Shown one piece after another: positions 29,678-38,674 of a stretch of 64,000 bases of DNA; within the stretch, counting starts at the first letter, position 1; each line of letters begins with the position of its first letter. The notes below the pieces were generated by a model. It saw nothing but the letters and a program-made list of their open reading frames with translations. It did no database searches and was not told where the DNA came from. The position numbers were made by a program, and so were the translations under genes. The stretch is from Nocardioides okcheonensis. Lineage in GTDB: Bacteria; Actinomycetota; Actinomycetes; Propionibacteriales; Nocardioidaceae. The stretch spans positions 4,092,001 to 4,156,000 of the forward strand of contig NZ_CP087710.1 of the NCBI RefSeq assembly GCF_020991065.1, given 5' to 3'.

Positions 29678-30646
29678 ACGGGGGCCGGTCGAGCCGCCGA
29701 CCCGCAGCTGCACCGGCAGCAGCACGTCGTCGGCGGGCTCGCCGGCGGCGCGGGCCAGCGCTGCGCGGGCCGCGGCCCGGCCCTTCTCCGCGATCGGCTG
29801 CACGACCGTGGTCAGCTCGACGTCGAGCCACGGCGTGGCGACCCCGTCGAAGCCCGCGACGCTGAGGTCGTCCGGGACCACCAGCCCGCGGCGCCGCGCC
29901 TCGAGCACCGCGCCGGCGGCCTGGACGTCGCTCTGGCACACCAGCGCGGTGGCCTCCGGCCCGGTGTCCAGCCAGGCGCCGACGACCTGCTGCGCGGTGG
30001 CGAGGTCGCTGGCGCAGGCGCCGACCACGGTCACGTCAGCGAAGACGTCGCGCAGGCCCGCCTCGCGCTCGCGCTGCGGGTGCGAGGGCTCGAGGGTGAG
30101 CGTGGCCACCCGCCGGTGGCCGAGGTCGTGGAGGTGGGCCGCCAGCGCGGCGGTGCCCGTCCGGTGCTCGATGTCGACGTAGGTGGTGCCGGGCCACGAC
30201 GGGCCCTCGACGACCACCAGCGGGACCTCGCGCGCGACCAGGTCGGCGTACGGCGCCCAGGTCTCTCGGCCGCAGATGTCGAAGATGACGGCGTCGAGCG
30301 GCAGCCGCGCGTGGGCCTCCTCGTCGCCCATCAGCAGCAGTCCCTGGCCGGCGGCGCCCAGCACCTCCGACATCGCGTCGAAGAGGGGGAGGGCGGCCGG
30401 GTCGCGGAACGCGGCGCTGAGCGGTCCCACCGCCACGCCGACCACGCCGCTGCGGCCCTGGCGCAGGTTTCGGGCGAGCGGGTTGGGGCCGGCGTAGCCG
30501 AGCGCGGCCGCGGCCGCCAGCACGCGCTCGCGGGTGCCGGCGGCGACCGGCTTGTTGCCGGAGAAGGTCAGCGACGCGGTCGACAGCGAGACCCCCGCGG
30601 CGTCGGCGACGTCCGCGAGCGTCGGTGCACGAGTTGATCCCGCCAT
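29657..30646 (-). CDS. LacI family transcriptional regulator, 329 aa
   Basis: N-terminal helix-turn-helix (TLADVADAAGVSLSTASLTF) with the hinge LARNLRQGRSGVVGVAVG and a periplasmic-binding-type effector domain (60-315). Divergent from the MFS gene across 56 bp containing palindromic operators, so it probably represses itself and that transporter and responds to the transported sugar. ATG at 30646. The extreme C-terminus is encoded by a repeat element. Ligand unknown. Confidence 0.9.
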   Translation of the reverse strand: MAGSTRAPTLADVADAAGVSLSTASLTFSGNKPVAAGTRERVLAAAAALGYAGPNPLARNLRQGRSGVVGVAVGPLSAAFRDPAALPLFDAMSEVLGAAGQGLLLMGDEEAHARLPLDAVIFDICGRETWAPYADLVAREVPLVVVEGPSWPGTTYVDIEHRTGTAALAAHLHDLGHRRVATLTLEPSHPQREREAGLRDVFADVTVVGACASDLATAQQVVGAWLDTGPEATALVCQSDVQAAGAVLEARRRGLVVPDDLSVAGFDGVATPWLDVELTTVVQPIAEKGRAAARAALARAAGEPADDVLLPVQLRVGGSTGPRRPAGGA

Positions 30647-30661
30647 GTCCCGGACGTTAGC

Positions 30662-30689
30662 ATCGAATCGATTCGATCGAAACGATTCG
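30662..30689. promoter_or_regulatory. Two LacI-type operators in the divergent region
   Basis: Perfect 16-bp palindrome ATCGAATCGATTCGAT (30662-30677) with a central CG, and an adjacent near-palindrome CGAAACGATTCG (30678-30689). Both match the AAnCGnTT-like symmetry of LacI-family sites and sit between the regulator and transporter starts. Confidence 0.7.
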
Positions 30690-30702
30690 CAGGAGCGCCA
30701 CC

Positions 30703-31869
30703 GTGGCCCAGCTGACCGCCGCCCGCAACGCCGTCGGCCTCGCCTTCTTCCTCAACGGCCTGGTCTTCGCGAGCTGGGTGTCGCGCATCCCCGAGGTGCG
30801 CTCGAGCTTCGAGCTGACCAACGGCCGCCTCGGCCTGGTGCTGCTCGCCATCTCCGTGGGGTCGGTCGTCGCGCTGCCCACGACGGGCGCGCTGATCACC
30901 CGGTGGGGGACCGTCCGGATCGTGCGCGGCGGCGCCGTGCTCGCCAGCATCGGGATGCTCACCGCGGCGCTGTCCCTCGGTGACACCCTCGCCCTCACCG
31001 TCGTCGGGCTCGTGGTCTACGGCGTCGGCATCGGCGTGTGGGACGTGGCGATGAACGTGGAGGGCGCCGAGGTCGAGCGTGGCCTGGGGCGCACGATCAT
31101 GCCGCGCTTCCACGCCGGCTTCAGCGGCGGCACGGTCGTCGGCGCGCTCGTCGGCGCGCTGCTGATCGAGCTCGGCGTCCCGTCGTCGGCCCACCTCGGC
31201 GTGGTCGTGGTGGCGTCGTTCGCCCTGGTGTGGGCGTCGTCGCCGTCGTTCCTCCCGGTGGTCGAGGACCACGAGGGGGAGCGGACCTCGGCCGCCCGCG
31301 CGTGGCTCGAGCCCCGGACCCTGCTGATCGGGCTGATGGTGCTGGCCCTGGCGATGACCGAGGGCACCGCCAACGACTGGCTCGCCGTCGCCCTGGTCGA
31401 CGGGCACGACGTCTCGCACGCGGTGGGGGTCGCCGGCTTCGCGGTCTTCGTGGCTGCCATGACCGCCGGCCGCTTCGTCGGCACCGGGCTGATCGACCGG
31501 CACGGCCGGGTCACGGTGCTGTGGTCGACGATGGCCCTCGCCGGTGCGGGCGTGCTGCTGATCGTGTTCGCCGACCACCCGGCCGTCGTGGTGCTCGGGA
31601 TCGTGCTCTGGGGCGTCGGGTCGTCGCTGGGCTTCCCCGTCGGGATGAGCGCGGCCGCGGACGACCCGCTGCGTGCGGCCGCCCGGGTGAGCGTGGTCTC
31701 GACGATCGGCTACGCCGCCTTCCTCGCCGGACCGCCGTTCCTCGGCTTCGTCGGCGACGAGGTCGGCACCCTCAAGGCGCTGCTCGTCGTCGCCTTCCTG
31801 CTGCTGCCCGCGGCGCTCGTCGTGCCCAGCGCCCGCGAGCAGCGGGCGGCTCCTGCCGCACGGGCCTGA
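30703..31869 (+). CDS. MFS transporter, 388 aa
   Basis: Twelve predicted helices; FLNGLVFASWVSRIPEVR near the N-terminus and the FHAGFSGGTVVGALVG segment resemble the FucP/YfkF-like sugar/drug MFS group (DUF-type MFS paired with LacI regulators). GTG 30703 follows AGGAG by 7 nt. Likely substrate: a carbohydrate or related small molecule, inferred from the LacI neighbour. Ends abutting the convergent adenosyltransferase gene with no gap. Confidence 0.8.
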   Translation: MAQLTAARNAVGLAFFLNGLVFASWVSRIPEVRSSFELTNGRLGLVLLAISVGSVVALPTTGALITRWGTVRIVRGGAVLASIGMLTAALSLGDTLALTVVGLVVYGVGIGVWDVAMNVEGAEVERGLGRTIMPRFHAGFSGGTVVGALVGALLIELGVPSSAHLGVVVVASFALVWASSPSFLPVVEDHEGERTSAARAWLEPRTLLIGLMVLALAMTEGTANDWLAVALVDGHDVSHAVGVAGFAVFVAAMTAGRFVGTGLIDRHGRVTVLWSTMALAGAGVLLIVFADHPAVVVLGIVLWGVGSSLGFPVGMSAAADDPLRAAARVSVVSTIGYAAFLAGPPFLGFVGDEVGTLKALLVVAFLLLPAALVVPSAREQRAAPAARA

Positions 31870-32442
31870 CTAGCGCTCGCCGCCGGGGACCCACAGCACG
31901 TCGCCGTTCTCCCTGTTCGCGTGGCGGGCGAGGATGAAGAGCAGGTCGGAGAGCCGGTTGAGGTAGGTGATGGCCAGCAGGTTCATCGTCTCCTCGTGCT
32001 CGGCCCACGCCGCCCAGCCGGCGCGCTCGGCGCGGCGGGCGACCGTGCGAGCGACGTGCAGGTGGGCGGCAGCGACGGTGCCGCCGTTGAGGATGAACGA
32101 CCGCAGCGCCGGCAGCTCGGCGTTGTAGTGGTCGCACCAGCCCTCGAGCCGGTCGACGTAGTCCTGCTCGATGCGCAGCGGCGGGTACTCCGGGTCGGCC
32201 ACGACCGGGGTGCAGAGGTCCGCGCCCACGTCGAACAGGTCGTTCTGCACGTGCGTGAGCACCGCGACGACGTCCTCGTCGAGACCCGCGTGGGCGAGCG
32301 CGACGCCGATGTGGGCGTTCGCCTCGTCGACGCAGGCGTACGCCTCGAGGCGCGGGTCGGTCTTCGACGTCTCGCTCATGTCGCCGAGCCGGGTGCGCCC
32401 GGCGTCGCCGGTGCGGGTGTAGATGCGGGTCAGGTTCACCAT
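31870..32442 (-). CDS. Cob(I)alamin adenosyltransferase, PduO type, 190 aa
   Basis: Makes adenosylcobalamin from cob(I)alamin and ATP. Signature TRTGDAGRTRLGDMS (ATP-binding), VDEANAHIGVALAHAGLD and ARTVARRAERAGWAAW. Same neighbourhood as Rv1314c in mycobacteria. It would load cofactor for the B12-dependent Ecm mutase encoded 0.5 kb away. Start ATG 32442 (MVNLTRIYTRTG); a 15-codon upstream extension is unlikely. Confidence 0.92.
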   Translation of the reverse strand: MVNLTRIYTRTGDAGRTRLGDMSETSKTDPRLEAYACVDEANAHIGVALAHAGLDEDVVAVLTHVQNDLFDVGADLCTPVVADPEYPPLRIEQDYVDRLEGWCDHYNAELPALRSFILNGGTVAAAHLHVARTVARRAERAGWAAWAEHEETMNLLAITYLNRLSDLLFILARHANRENGDVLWVPGGER

Positions 32443-32576
32443 GACGCGGAGCCTACTGGTCGCGACTCGCCGGAAAAGGTGGTGCATGCGTGCAACCCCG
32501 CGCGGTAGAACAACGTCCTAGGGAGTGACAGCGGTCACGACTCGGGCGTCCGGGGGACGTCGGTGAGGAGCACCAG

Positions 32577-32894
32577 ATGGAGATCACCACGGACGGGGCC
32601 ACGCTGGTCCTGCACGGGGCCTTCGACGTGCGCAGCACGTGGGAGGTGCGCAACGCCATCTACGGCTGCCTCGAGGCGCTCGACGGGGTCGACCACGAGG
32701 TCGTCGTCGACATGACCGACGTGTCCACCATCGACCTGACCGCGCTCCGCCTGCTCGCCGTGGCCACCCGTCACGCGTGGCTCACCGGACACCACCTCAC
32801 GGTCCGCAACCCCGGTCCGGCGGTGCGCCGGATGGCCCACCTGGCGCGCCTGGCCCACGCGATCGAGGTCGAGCGGGTGGCCGCGACCGCCTGA
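32577..32894 (+). CDS. STAS-domain protein (anti-sigma factor antagonist-like), 105 aa
   Basis: Single STAS domain: [39 protein letters not shown]. The phosphorylatable position is a threonine (IDLTAL) rather than the usual serine (DSSGL). Such proteins bind anti-sigma factors in partner-switching circuits; no kinase or sigma gene lies nearby, so the partner is elsewhere. ATG 32577 follows GGTGAGGAG. Confidence 0.75.
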   Translation: MEITTDGATLVLHGAFDVRSTWEVRNAIYGCLEALDGVDHEVVVDMTDVSTIDLTALRLLAVATRHAWLTGHHLTVRNPGPAVRRMAHLARLAHAIEVERVAATA

Positions 32895-32926
32895 GGTCCT
32901 GAGGCATCCGTCACACGTCCAGCCCG

Positions 32927-32956
32927 GTGACCAACCGGTAACCGCAGCCCTACTGT
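32927..32956 (+). promoter_or_regulatory. Promoter of ecm, probably leaderless
   Basis: GTGACC (32927-32932), 18-bp spacer, TACTGT (32951-32956), then 6 nt to the ATG at 32963 with no ribosome site between. Confidence 0.45.
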
Positions 32957-32962
32957 GTCGCC

Positions 32963-34990
32963 ATGACGGAATCGGGTCACACGGACCGCACGGCCGGGGA
33001 GCGTCCCGCCAAGGACCGGCCGTGGGTGATGCGCACCTATGCCGGCCACTCCACCGCCGAGGCGTCCAACGCGCTCTACCGCACCAACCTGGCCAAGGGG
33101 CAGACCGGCCTCAGCGTCGCGTTCGACCTGCCGACCCAGACCGGCTACGACCCCGACAGCCCGCTCAGCCGCGGCGAGGTCGGCAAGGTCGGCGTCCCGG
33201 TCCCGCACCTGGGCGAGATGCGCACGCTCTTCACCGACATCCCGCTCACCGCGATGAACACCTCGATGACGATCAACGCGGTCGCGATGTGGATGCTCGC
33301 GATGTACCAGGTCGTCGCCGAGGAGCAGAACCCGGACCTGTCGCCCGAGGAGGTCGCCGCCCAGCTCGCCGGCACCACCCAGAACGACATCATCAAGGAG
33401 TACCTCTCCCGCGGGACCTACGCGTTCCCGCCCGAGGCCTCGATGCGGCTGATCGCCGACATGATCGCCTACACCGTCCACCGGATCCCGAAGTGGAACC
33501 CGATCAACATCTGCAGCTACCACCTGCAGGAGGCGGGCGCCACGCCCGTGCAGGAGCTCGCGTACGCGCTGAGCACCGCGATCGCCGTGCTCGACGAGGT
33601 CAAGGCCTCGGGCCAGGTCTCCGACGACGACTTCGAGAAGGTCGTCGGGCGGATCTCGTTCTTCGTCAACGCGGGCGTCCGGTTCATCGAGGAGACCTGC
33701 AAGATGCGGGCCTTCGTCCAGCTCTGGGACGAGATCGCCCGGGACCGCTACGGCGTCCAGGACCCCAAGATGCGGCGCTTCCGCTACGGCGTGCAGGTCA
33801 ACTCGCTCGGCCTCACCGAGGCCCAGCCGGAGAACAACGTGCAGCGCATCGTGCTGGAGATGCTCGGCGTCACGCTGTCGAAGGACGCCCGCGCCCGCGC
33901 GCTCCAGCTGCCGGCCTGGAACGAGGCGCTCGGCCTGCCGCGCCCGTGGGACCAGCAGTGGTCGCTGCGCCTGCAGCAGGTGCTGGCCTTCGAGTCCGAC
34001 CTGCTCGAGTACGACGACATCTTCGCCGGCTCCCACGTCATCGAGGCCAAGGTCGCCGAGCTGGTCGCCGGCGCGAAGGCCGAGATCGAGCGGGTGCAGG
34101 AGATGGGCGGCGCGATCGCTGCCGTCGACTACATGAAGTCCGAGCTGGTCTCCTCCCACGCCGCGCGCCGGGCCCGGATCGAGTCCGGGGAGGAGGTCAT
34201 CGTCGGCGTCAACCGGTTCGAGACGACCGAGCCCTCGCCGCTGACCGCCGACCTCGACGGCGCGATCATGGCTGCCGACCCCGAGGCCGAGCGCACCGCG
34301 CGCGCCAGCGTCGAGGCGTGGAAGGCCGGGCGGGACGAGGCCGAGGTGGCCGACGCCCTGGCCGCTCTCGCCGCCGCCGCGAAGACCGACGAGAACCTGA
34401 TGGCACCCACCCTGGCCGCGGCGCGGGCGGGCGCGACCACGGGGGAGTGGGCGGCGACCCTGCGCGAGGTGTTCGGCGAGTACCGCGGCCCGACCGGCGT
34501 GTCCGGCGCCGTGGCCACCGAGGCGGGCGCCGAGCTCACCGCGTTGCGCGAGCGGGTGCGGGCCACGGGCGAGGAGCTGGGCGGGCGGCTGCGGCTGCTG
34601 GTGGGCAAGCCGGGGCTCGACGGGCACTCCAACGGTGCCGAGCAGGTCGCGGTCCGCGCCCGCGACGCCGGCTTCGAGGTGATCTACCAGGGCATCCGGC
34701 TGACGCCGGCCCAGATCGTGGCGGCCGCGGTCGCCGAGGACGTGCACTGCATCGGCCTCTCCATCCTGTCCGGCTCCCACATGGAGCTGGTGCCGGACGT
34801 GCTCGACGGCCTGGCCGAGGCCGGCCTGGGCGACCTCCCGGTGATCGTGGGCGGCATCATCCCCGAGGCCGACGGGCGCCGGCTGCGTGAGCTCGGCGTC
34901 GCCGCCGTCTACACGCCGAAGGACTACGGCCTCACCGAGATCATGGGCGGCATCGTCGACGTGATCCGCCGGGCCCACGACCTGGACTGA
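32963..34990 (+). CDS. ecm: Ethylmalonyl-CoA mutase (MeaA/Ecm type), 675 aa
   Basis: Adenosylcobalamin-dependent rearrangement of ethylmalonyl-CoA to methylsuccinyl-CoA. N-terminal substrate barrel with [20 protein letters not shown] and [19 protein letters not shown], as in MeaA rather than methylmalonyl-CoA mutase. C-terminal B12 domain (about 540-670) with the cobalt-ligand motif [22 protein letters not shown] and VIVGGIIP. Works with Ccr (53986-55326), the epimerase and MeaB in this window. Ecm versus isobutyryl-type mutase is judged from the N-terminal motif and from ccr being present. Its stop overlaps the iron box. Confidence 0.9.
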   Translation: MTESGHTDRTAGERPAKDRPWVMRTYAGHSTAEASNALYRTNLAKGQTGLSVAFDLPTQTGYDPDSPLSRGEVGKVGVPVPHLGEMRTLFTDIPLTAMNTSMTINAVAMWMLAMYQVVAEEQNPDLSPEEVAAQLAGTTQNDIIKEYLSRGTYAFPPEASMRLIADMIAYTVHRIPKWNPINICSYHLQEAGATPVQELAYALSTAIAVLDEVKASGQVSDDDFEKVVGRISFFVNAGVRFIEETCKMRAFVQLWDEIARDRYGVQDPKMRRFRYGVQVNSLGLTEAQPENNVQRIVLEMLGVTLSKDARARALQLPAWNEALGLPRPWDQQWSLRLQQVLAFESDLLEYDDIFAGSHVIEAKVAELVAGAKAEIERVQEMGGAIAAVDYMKSELVSSHAARRARIESGEEVIVGVNRFETTEPSPLTADLDGAIMAADPEAERTARASVEAWKAGRDEAEVADALAALAAAAKTDENLMAPTLAAARAGATTGEWAATLREVFGEYRGPTGVSGAVATEAGAELTALRERVRATGEELGGRLRLLVGKPGLDGHSNGAEQVAVRARDAGFEVIYQGIRLTPAQIVAAAVAEDVHCIGLSILSGSHMELVPDVLDGLAEAGLGDLPVIVGGIIPEADGRRLRELGVAAVYTPKDYGLTEIMGGIVDVIRRAHDLD

Positions 34991-35006
34991 GGTTAGGCTG
35001 CCCTAA
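34988..35006 (+). promoter_or_regulatory. DtxR/IdeR-type iron box upstream of the ferritin unit
   Basis: TGAGGTTAGGCTGCCCTAA matches 16 of 19 positions of the IdeR consensus TTAGGTTAGGCTAACCTAA. It overlaps the ecm stop and covers the expected -35 of a promoter with -10 TATCGT (35017-35022), 7 nt before the GTG at 35030. Confidence 0.75.
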
Positions 35007-35029
35007 ATTCTCCTGCTATCGTCCCGACC

Positions 35030-35254
35030 GTGGGCAAGAAGGCCAAGGGCAAGGGCAGCAAGGACGGCAAGGTCGCCAAGCTGCCCAAGAAGAAGTGCTG
35101 CGAGGACACGCCGAAGTGCCAGCGCTGCCCGCTGCGGATGCTCAAGGAGGGCACCCTGCCCGAGGGCTACACCGTGCACAAGCGGCGCCTGGTGACGACC
35201 GCCGAGCTGGAGCGGTCGCGTCGCAAGAAGTCGAAGAAGAAGATCGCGGCCTGA
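35030..35254 (+). CDS. Lys-rich small protein with Cys cluster, 74 aa
   Basis: Very basic N-terminus (MGKKAKGKGSKDGKVAKLPK), a cysteine cluster KKCCEDTPKCQRCPLRML (C-C-x6-C-x2-C) and a basic tail SRRKKSKKKIAA. No signal or membrane segment. Homologues of this kind are annotated as hypothetical in actinobacteria. Placed directly under an iron box and 26 bp before ferritin, it may bind iron, zinc or nucleic acid. GTG 35030 appears leaderless. Confidence 0.7.
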   Translation: MGKKAKGKGSKDGKVAKLPKKKCCEDTPKCQRCPLRMLKEGTLPEGYTVHKRRLVTTAELERSRRKKSKKKIAA

Positions 35255-35280
35255 GGCCGCGCCCCACCGAGGAGCCCCCG

Positions 35281-35811
35281 ATGCCTGCCGCCCGCTTCGC
35301 CGACCAGCTCAACGTCCAGATCGGCAACGAGCTCGCCGCCCACCACCAGTACCTCGCGTGTGCGATCCACTACGACGCGCTGACCATGCCGAGGATGGCG
35401 GCGTTCTTCTACGCCCAGGCCCTCGAGGAGCGCGGTCACGCGATGATGATGGTCCAGTACCTCCTCGACACCGACTCCGAGGTCGCGATCCCCGCGGTGC
35501 CCGCTCCGACGTCGTCGTTCGCGGACGTGGTGGCTCCCGTGGCGCTCGCCCTCGAGCAGGAGCGGACGGTCACCGAGCAGGTCAACGGCCTGCTGCGGAT
35601 CGCCCGCGAGGAGCACGACTTCGCCTCCGAGCAGTTCATGCAGTGGTTCATCAAGGAGCAGGTCGAGGAGGTCGCCACGATGAGCGACCTGCTCACCGTC
35701 GTCAGCCGCAACCGTGACGACGTCGAGGACATCGAGGAGTACGTCGCCCGCGAGCACGGCGGCGAGGGCGAGGACCCGACCGCGCCGCGCCAGGCGGGCG
35801 CCGCGGGCTGA
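35281..35811 (+). CDS. Ferritin, 176 aa
   Basis: Non-haem ferritin storing iron as ferric mineral. Four-helix bundle with ferroxidase ligands visible in QIGNELAAHHQYL, ALEERGHAMMMVQYL (ExxH) and FIKEQVEEVATM. BfrB/FtnA type; no haem methionine pattern. ATG 35281 after GAGGAGC. Part of the iron-box unit with the upstream basic protein; IdeR activation of bfrB is known in mycobacteria, but the direction of control here cannot be read from sequence. Confidence 0.93.
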   Translation: MPAARFADQLNVQIGNELAAHHQYLACAIHYDALTMPRMAAFFYAQALEERGHAMMMVQYLLDTDSEVAIPAVPAPTSSFADVVAPVALALEQERTVTEQVNGLLRIAREEHDFASEQFMQWFIKEQVEEVATMSDLLTVVSRNRDDVEDIEEYVAREHGGEGEDPTAPRQAGAAG

Positions 35812-35821
35812 CCGCGCGGCG

Positions 35822-36058
35822 TCAGCGGCGCTCGGAGCCGCGCCGGGCCGCGCCGGCCGCCGAGAGCAGGCCGTAGACCCAGAGCAGGCCGGTGCCGACG
35901 TAGTGCACGGCCACGCCGGCCACCGCGCCGAGCCCGGCGGCGACGGCCAGGCCGGTGTCGGACGAGGTGGCGGCTGCCACCGCGACCCCGACGACGGCTC
36001 CCACGACGGCGAGCACGACGAGGGTCCAGGCGCTGTCGAAGATCCCGAGCACTCTCAC
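35822..36058 (-). CDS. Small membrane protein, 78 aa
   Basis: Two hydrophobic segments (TLVVLAVVGAVVGVAVAAA and LAVAAGLGAVAGVAVHYVG) and a short basic tail SAAGAARRGSERR. GTG 36058 preceded by GGTGGGG is the preferred start; ATG 36103 would give 93 aa and overlap the divergent gene's alternative start. Family not recognised. Confidence 0.55.
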   Translation of the reverse strand: MRVLGIFDSAWTLVVLAVVGAVVGVAVAAATSSDTGLAVAAGLGAVAGVAVHYVGTGLLWVYGLLSAAGAARRGSERR

Positions 36059-36131
36059 GAGCCCCACCCTACGGTCCTGTTTGGGACCGCGCCGAACGGG
36101 CATGGTGACCCGCGAGACGAAGGGGGTCCGG

Positions 36132-36518
36132 GTGGACATCGAGAGCATCACCAGGGACGCGGAGGCCCGCCTGGAGGCGGTCGCGTCCATGCAGTCCGAG
36201 CTGCAGACGCTGCGCGGTCGGGCCGAGAACCGCGCGGGCACCGTCCGCGTGGAGGTCACTCCGGCGGGCGCGCTGCTCGACCTGTGGCTGAGCGAGAGCG
36301 TGCGCGACCTCGCCGCCGACCGGCTGGCCGCGGAGATCGTCCGCACCGTGCGCGAGGCGCAGGTGTCGGTCGCCGACGACATGCGCCGCATCGTCGGCGG
36401 GCTGGTCCCGGAGGACCGGCTGGCAGCGCTGAGCGAGGGGCGCGTCCCCGACAGCACGATGCGGGCGGTCGACGCCGAGTTGGCCAGCATCCGCGCGGCG
36501 CGGGAGCAGGAGCGGTGA
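36132..36518 (+). CDS. YbaB/EbfC-like protein of a WXG operon, 128 aa
   Basis: N-terminal helix DIESITRDAEARLEAVASMQ, then beta segments GTVRVEVTPAGALLDLWLSE and a C-terminal helix: the YbaB/EbfC nucleoid-associated fold as used by ESX-associated EspL-like proteins. GTG 36132 after AGGGGG (5 nt) is preferred to ATG 36102. First of three genes joined by 4-nt overlaps. Probably a chaperone or DNA-binding partner rather than a secreted product. Confidence 0.65.
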   Translation: MDIESITRDAEARLEAVASMQSELQTLRGRAENRAGTVRVEVTPAGALLDLWLSESVRDLAADRLAAEIVRTVREAQVSVADDMRRIVGGLVPEDRLAALSEGRVPDSTMRAVDAELASIRAAREQER

Positions 36519-36835
36519 GCGCGATGGTCGAGCTGAGCCTCGAGGGCCTGCTGGAGGGCGCGGACGCCCAGCTGGAGCTCAGCGAGCAGGCCTCGCGCAT
36601 GTCGGGGGAGGCGGGTCGGATCCTGCTGCCCTCCGGCGCGCTCGGCAAGCTGCCCGAGAGCGACGAGATCCGCTCGGTGTCGGAGCAGCGGGCCGCCGGT
36701 GCGGCCGACGCGCTCGACGCGGTGCGCGAGTGCATGGACATCCTCGCCTCGGCCCTCAAGGACACCGTCGAGGACTTCTCGAACGTCGAGGCGCTCGTCG
36801 CCGAGGCCTTCGACCGGATGCGGGGTGACTCGTGA
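36515..36835 (+). CDS. Helical EspC/WXG100-like protein, 106 aa
   Basis: All-helical: VELSLEGLLEGADAQLELSEQ and a second helix AADALDAVRECMDILASALK with a tail FSNVEALVAEAFDRMRGDS. Size and helix-turn-helix-hairpin layout resemble EspC/Rv3615c-type type VII substrates, though no WxG is seen. GTG 36515 overlaps the previous stop. Likely pairs with the next gene's N-terminal domain. Confidence 0.55.
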   Translation: MSAMVELSLEGLLEGADAQLELSEQASRMSGEAGRILLPSGALGKLPESDEIRSVSEQRAAGAADALDAVRECMDILASALKDTVEDFSNVEALVAEAFDRMRGDS

Positions 36836-37752
36836 GCGCGGCAGGGGCGGTCGACGTCTGGCAGCGCATCAACGGCTGGATGGCCCCGCTGGAGGGAGCG
36901 ATCGACGCGGTCATGCGTCCGCTGGTCTCGCCGCTGGCCGACCAGTTCGACTGGGTCACGGGCGACTCGGCCGAGGTCACCGCCACCGCCGAGCGGTGGC
37001 GCGACATGGCACGCCGGACCCGGGCGCTGAGCGACTCCGAGCTCAACGCCGCGTTCCGCACCACGGCCGGGTGGACCGGGCAGGCCAGCGACGCCTTCGA
37101 GCGGATCACCAAGGAGTTCGCCGAGCAGATCGACGCGGTGGCGGCCGAGATGGACGAGACGGCCGAGTACCTCCTCGACGCCTCGCTCGAGGTCAAGATG
37201 GCCGAGGACCTCGTCGAGACGATCATCCGCGAGCTCATCGAGTGGGCGCTGATCACGCTGGTGGTCTCCGCGGCACTGACGGTCGTCACCTTCGGCGCCA
37301 GCGCGGCTGCGGGCGGTGCGGCCGCGGCGGCCGAGGCGGCGGTCGCCGGCTCGCGCGTCGCGGCGGCGCTGTCGAAGCTCGCCAAGCTGCTCAAGGCGGT
37401 CGCCGACGCGCTCAAGGCGGTCAAGGCGATGAAGACGCTGAGCCGCGAGGGCATCCTGATCAAGACCATCCTGGTCAAGGGCATGCTCATCAAGCCGGTC
37501 GTCAAGGGCGTCACCGGCCTCACAGGGGCGCCGATCTCGGGCTCGGCCCAGTCGATCATCGACGGCTTCTCCGACGTGGTGGCCGACGAGGTCGACGACC
37601 AGCGAGGCGGCGACCGGGGACCCCAGACGCCGCTGCGCGACGCGGTGGACGACCCGATCCGCCGGGTCACCGACCACCTGCCGCCGACCGGACCGGTGGA
37701 CGACGCGGTCGACCGGGCGCGCGACCTGCTGCCGACCGCCCCCGGCGAGTAG
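36832..37752 (+). CDS. WXG-domain protein with membrane segment, 306 aa
   Basis: N-terminal helical domain (1-120) with a WxG turn in TTAGWTGQASDAFERITKEF, then DAVAAEMDETAEYL, the usual layout of WXG100/EspB-like type VII substrates. Residues 135-165 are hydrophobic (LITLVVSAALTVVTFGASAA), followed by amphipathic Lys-rich helices and a charged C-terminus. No recognised toxin domain. GTG 36832 overlaps the previous stop. ESX core genes (EccC, EccB, MycP) are absent from the window. Confidence 0.65.
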   Translation: MSAAGAVDVWQRINGWMAPLEGAIDAVMRPLVSPLADQFDWVTGDSAEVTATAERWRDMARRTRALSDSELNAAFRTTAGWTGQASDAFERITKEFAEQIDAVAAEMDETAEYLLDASLEVKMAEDLVETIIRELIEWALITLVVSAALTVVTFGASAAAGGAAAAAEAAVAGSRVAAALSKLAKLLKAVADALKAVKAMKTLSREGILIKTILVKGMLIKPVVKGVTGLTGAPISGSAQSIIDGFSDVVADEVDDQRGGDRGPQTPLRDAVDDPIRRVTDHLPPTGPVDDAVDRARDLLPTAPGE

Positions 37753-37771
37753 CGGCTGGCACACTCGCACC

Positions 37772-38674
37772 ATGCGGGTCATCGTGGTGGGGGCTGGGGT
37801 CGTCGGGCTGACCTGCGCGGTCCGGCTGCTGGAGGCGGGCCACCGCGTCGACGTGGTGGCCCGCGACCTGCCGCTGGAGACGACGTCCGCGGTCGCGGCA
37901 GCGCTCTGGTACCCCTACCGCGCCGCGCCCCACGACCGGGTCACCGCCTGGTCGGCGACGACGTACGACGTGCTCGCCGACCTCGCGCGCGACGAGCGCA
38001 CCGGCGTCCGGGTGCTGACCGGCACCGAGCTGCTGCGCCGGCCCTCGCCGGACCCGTGGTGGCGCTCCGCGGTGCCGGCGCTGGACCGGGAGACCGCCCT
38101 GCCGCCGGGCTATGCGGACGGGTGGACCTTCGCGAGCCCCGTCGTCGACATGCCGGTCTTCCTGCGCTGGCTGGTGGCGCGCGTGGACGAGCTCGGCGGC
38201 ACCCTGACCCGGATGAATCTCTCGGCCCTCCCGGACGACGGGTCGCTGGTGGTCAACGCCACCGGCCTCGGCGCGCGCCACTTCGGCGCGGACCCGTCGG
38301 TGCAGCCCGTCCGGGGCCAGGTCGTCGTGGTGGAGCAGGTCGGGATCGACCGCTGGACCCTCGACGGCTCCGGCCTCACCTACGTCGTGCCCCGCACGCA
38401 CGAGGTGGTGCTGGGCGGCACGGACGTCGAGGGGGAGTGGAGCCGTACGCCCGACCCCGCCGTCGCCGAGCAGGTGCTGCACCGCGCGACCGCCCTGGTG
38501 CCGGCGCTGGAGGGGGCCCGGGTGCTGCGGCACAAGGTCGGGCTGCGTCCCGCCCGTCCGCAGGTCCGGCTCGAGCGGGAGGGCGACGTGGTGCACTGCT
38601 ACGGCCACGGTGGCGCCGGCGTCACCCTGTCGTGGGGCTGCGCGGCCGACGTGGTGGGCCTGGTCGGTGACTGA
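37772..38674 (+). CDS. D-amino-acid oxidase, FAD-dependent, 300 aa
   Basis: Dinucleotide-binding motif VIVVGAGVVGLTCAVRLLEAG, SAVAAALWYPYRA, the VNATGLGARHF loop, VRGQVVVVEQ and GLTYVVPRTHEVVLGGT, ending with YGHGGAGVTLSWGCA. These are DAAO hallmarks (Arg in GLRPARP binds the substrate carboxylate). Oxidises D-amino acids to 2-oxo acids, giving H2O2 and ammonia. ATG 37772. The phosphatase gene overlaps its end by 8 nt. Confidence 0.9.
   Translation: MRVIVVGAGVVGLTCAVRLLEAGHRVDVVARDLPLETTSAVAAALWYPYRAAPHDRVTAWSATTYDVLADLARDERTGVRVLTGTELLRRPSPDPWWRSAVPALDRETALPPGYADGWTFASPVVDMPVFLRWLVARVDELGGTLTRMNLSALPDDGSLVVNATGLGARHFGADPSVQPVRGQVVVVEQVGIDRWTLDGSGLTYVVPRTHEVVLGGTDVEGEWSRTPDPAVAEQVLHRATALVPALEGARVLRHKVGLRPARPQVRLEREGDVVHCYGHGGAGVTLSWGCAADVVGLVGD

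Noticed and set aside
32927..32962. Possible cobalamin riboswitch upstream of ecm
   Set aside because: The gap to the STAS gene is only 68 bp and lacks a B12-box-like sequence or room for the aptamer.
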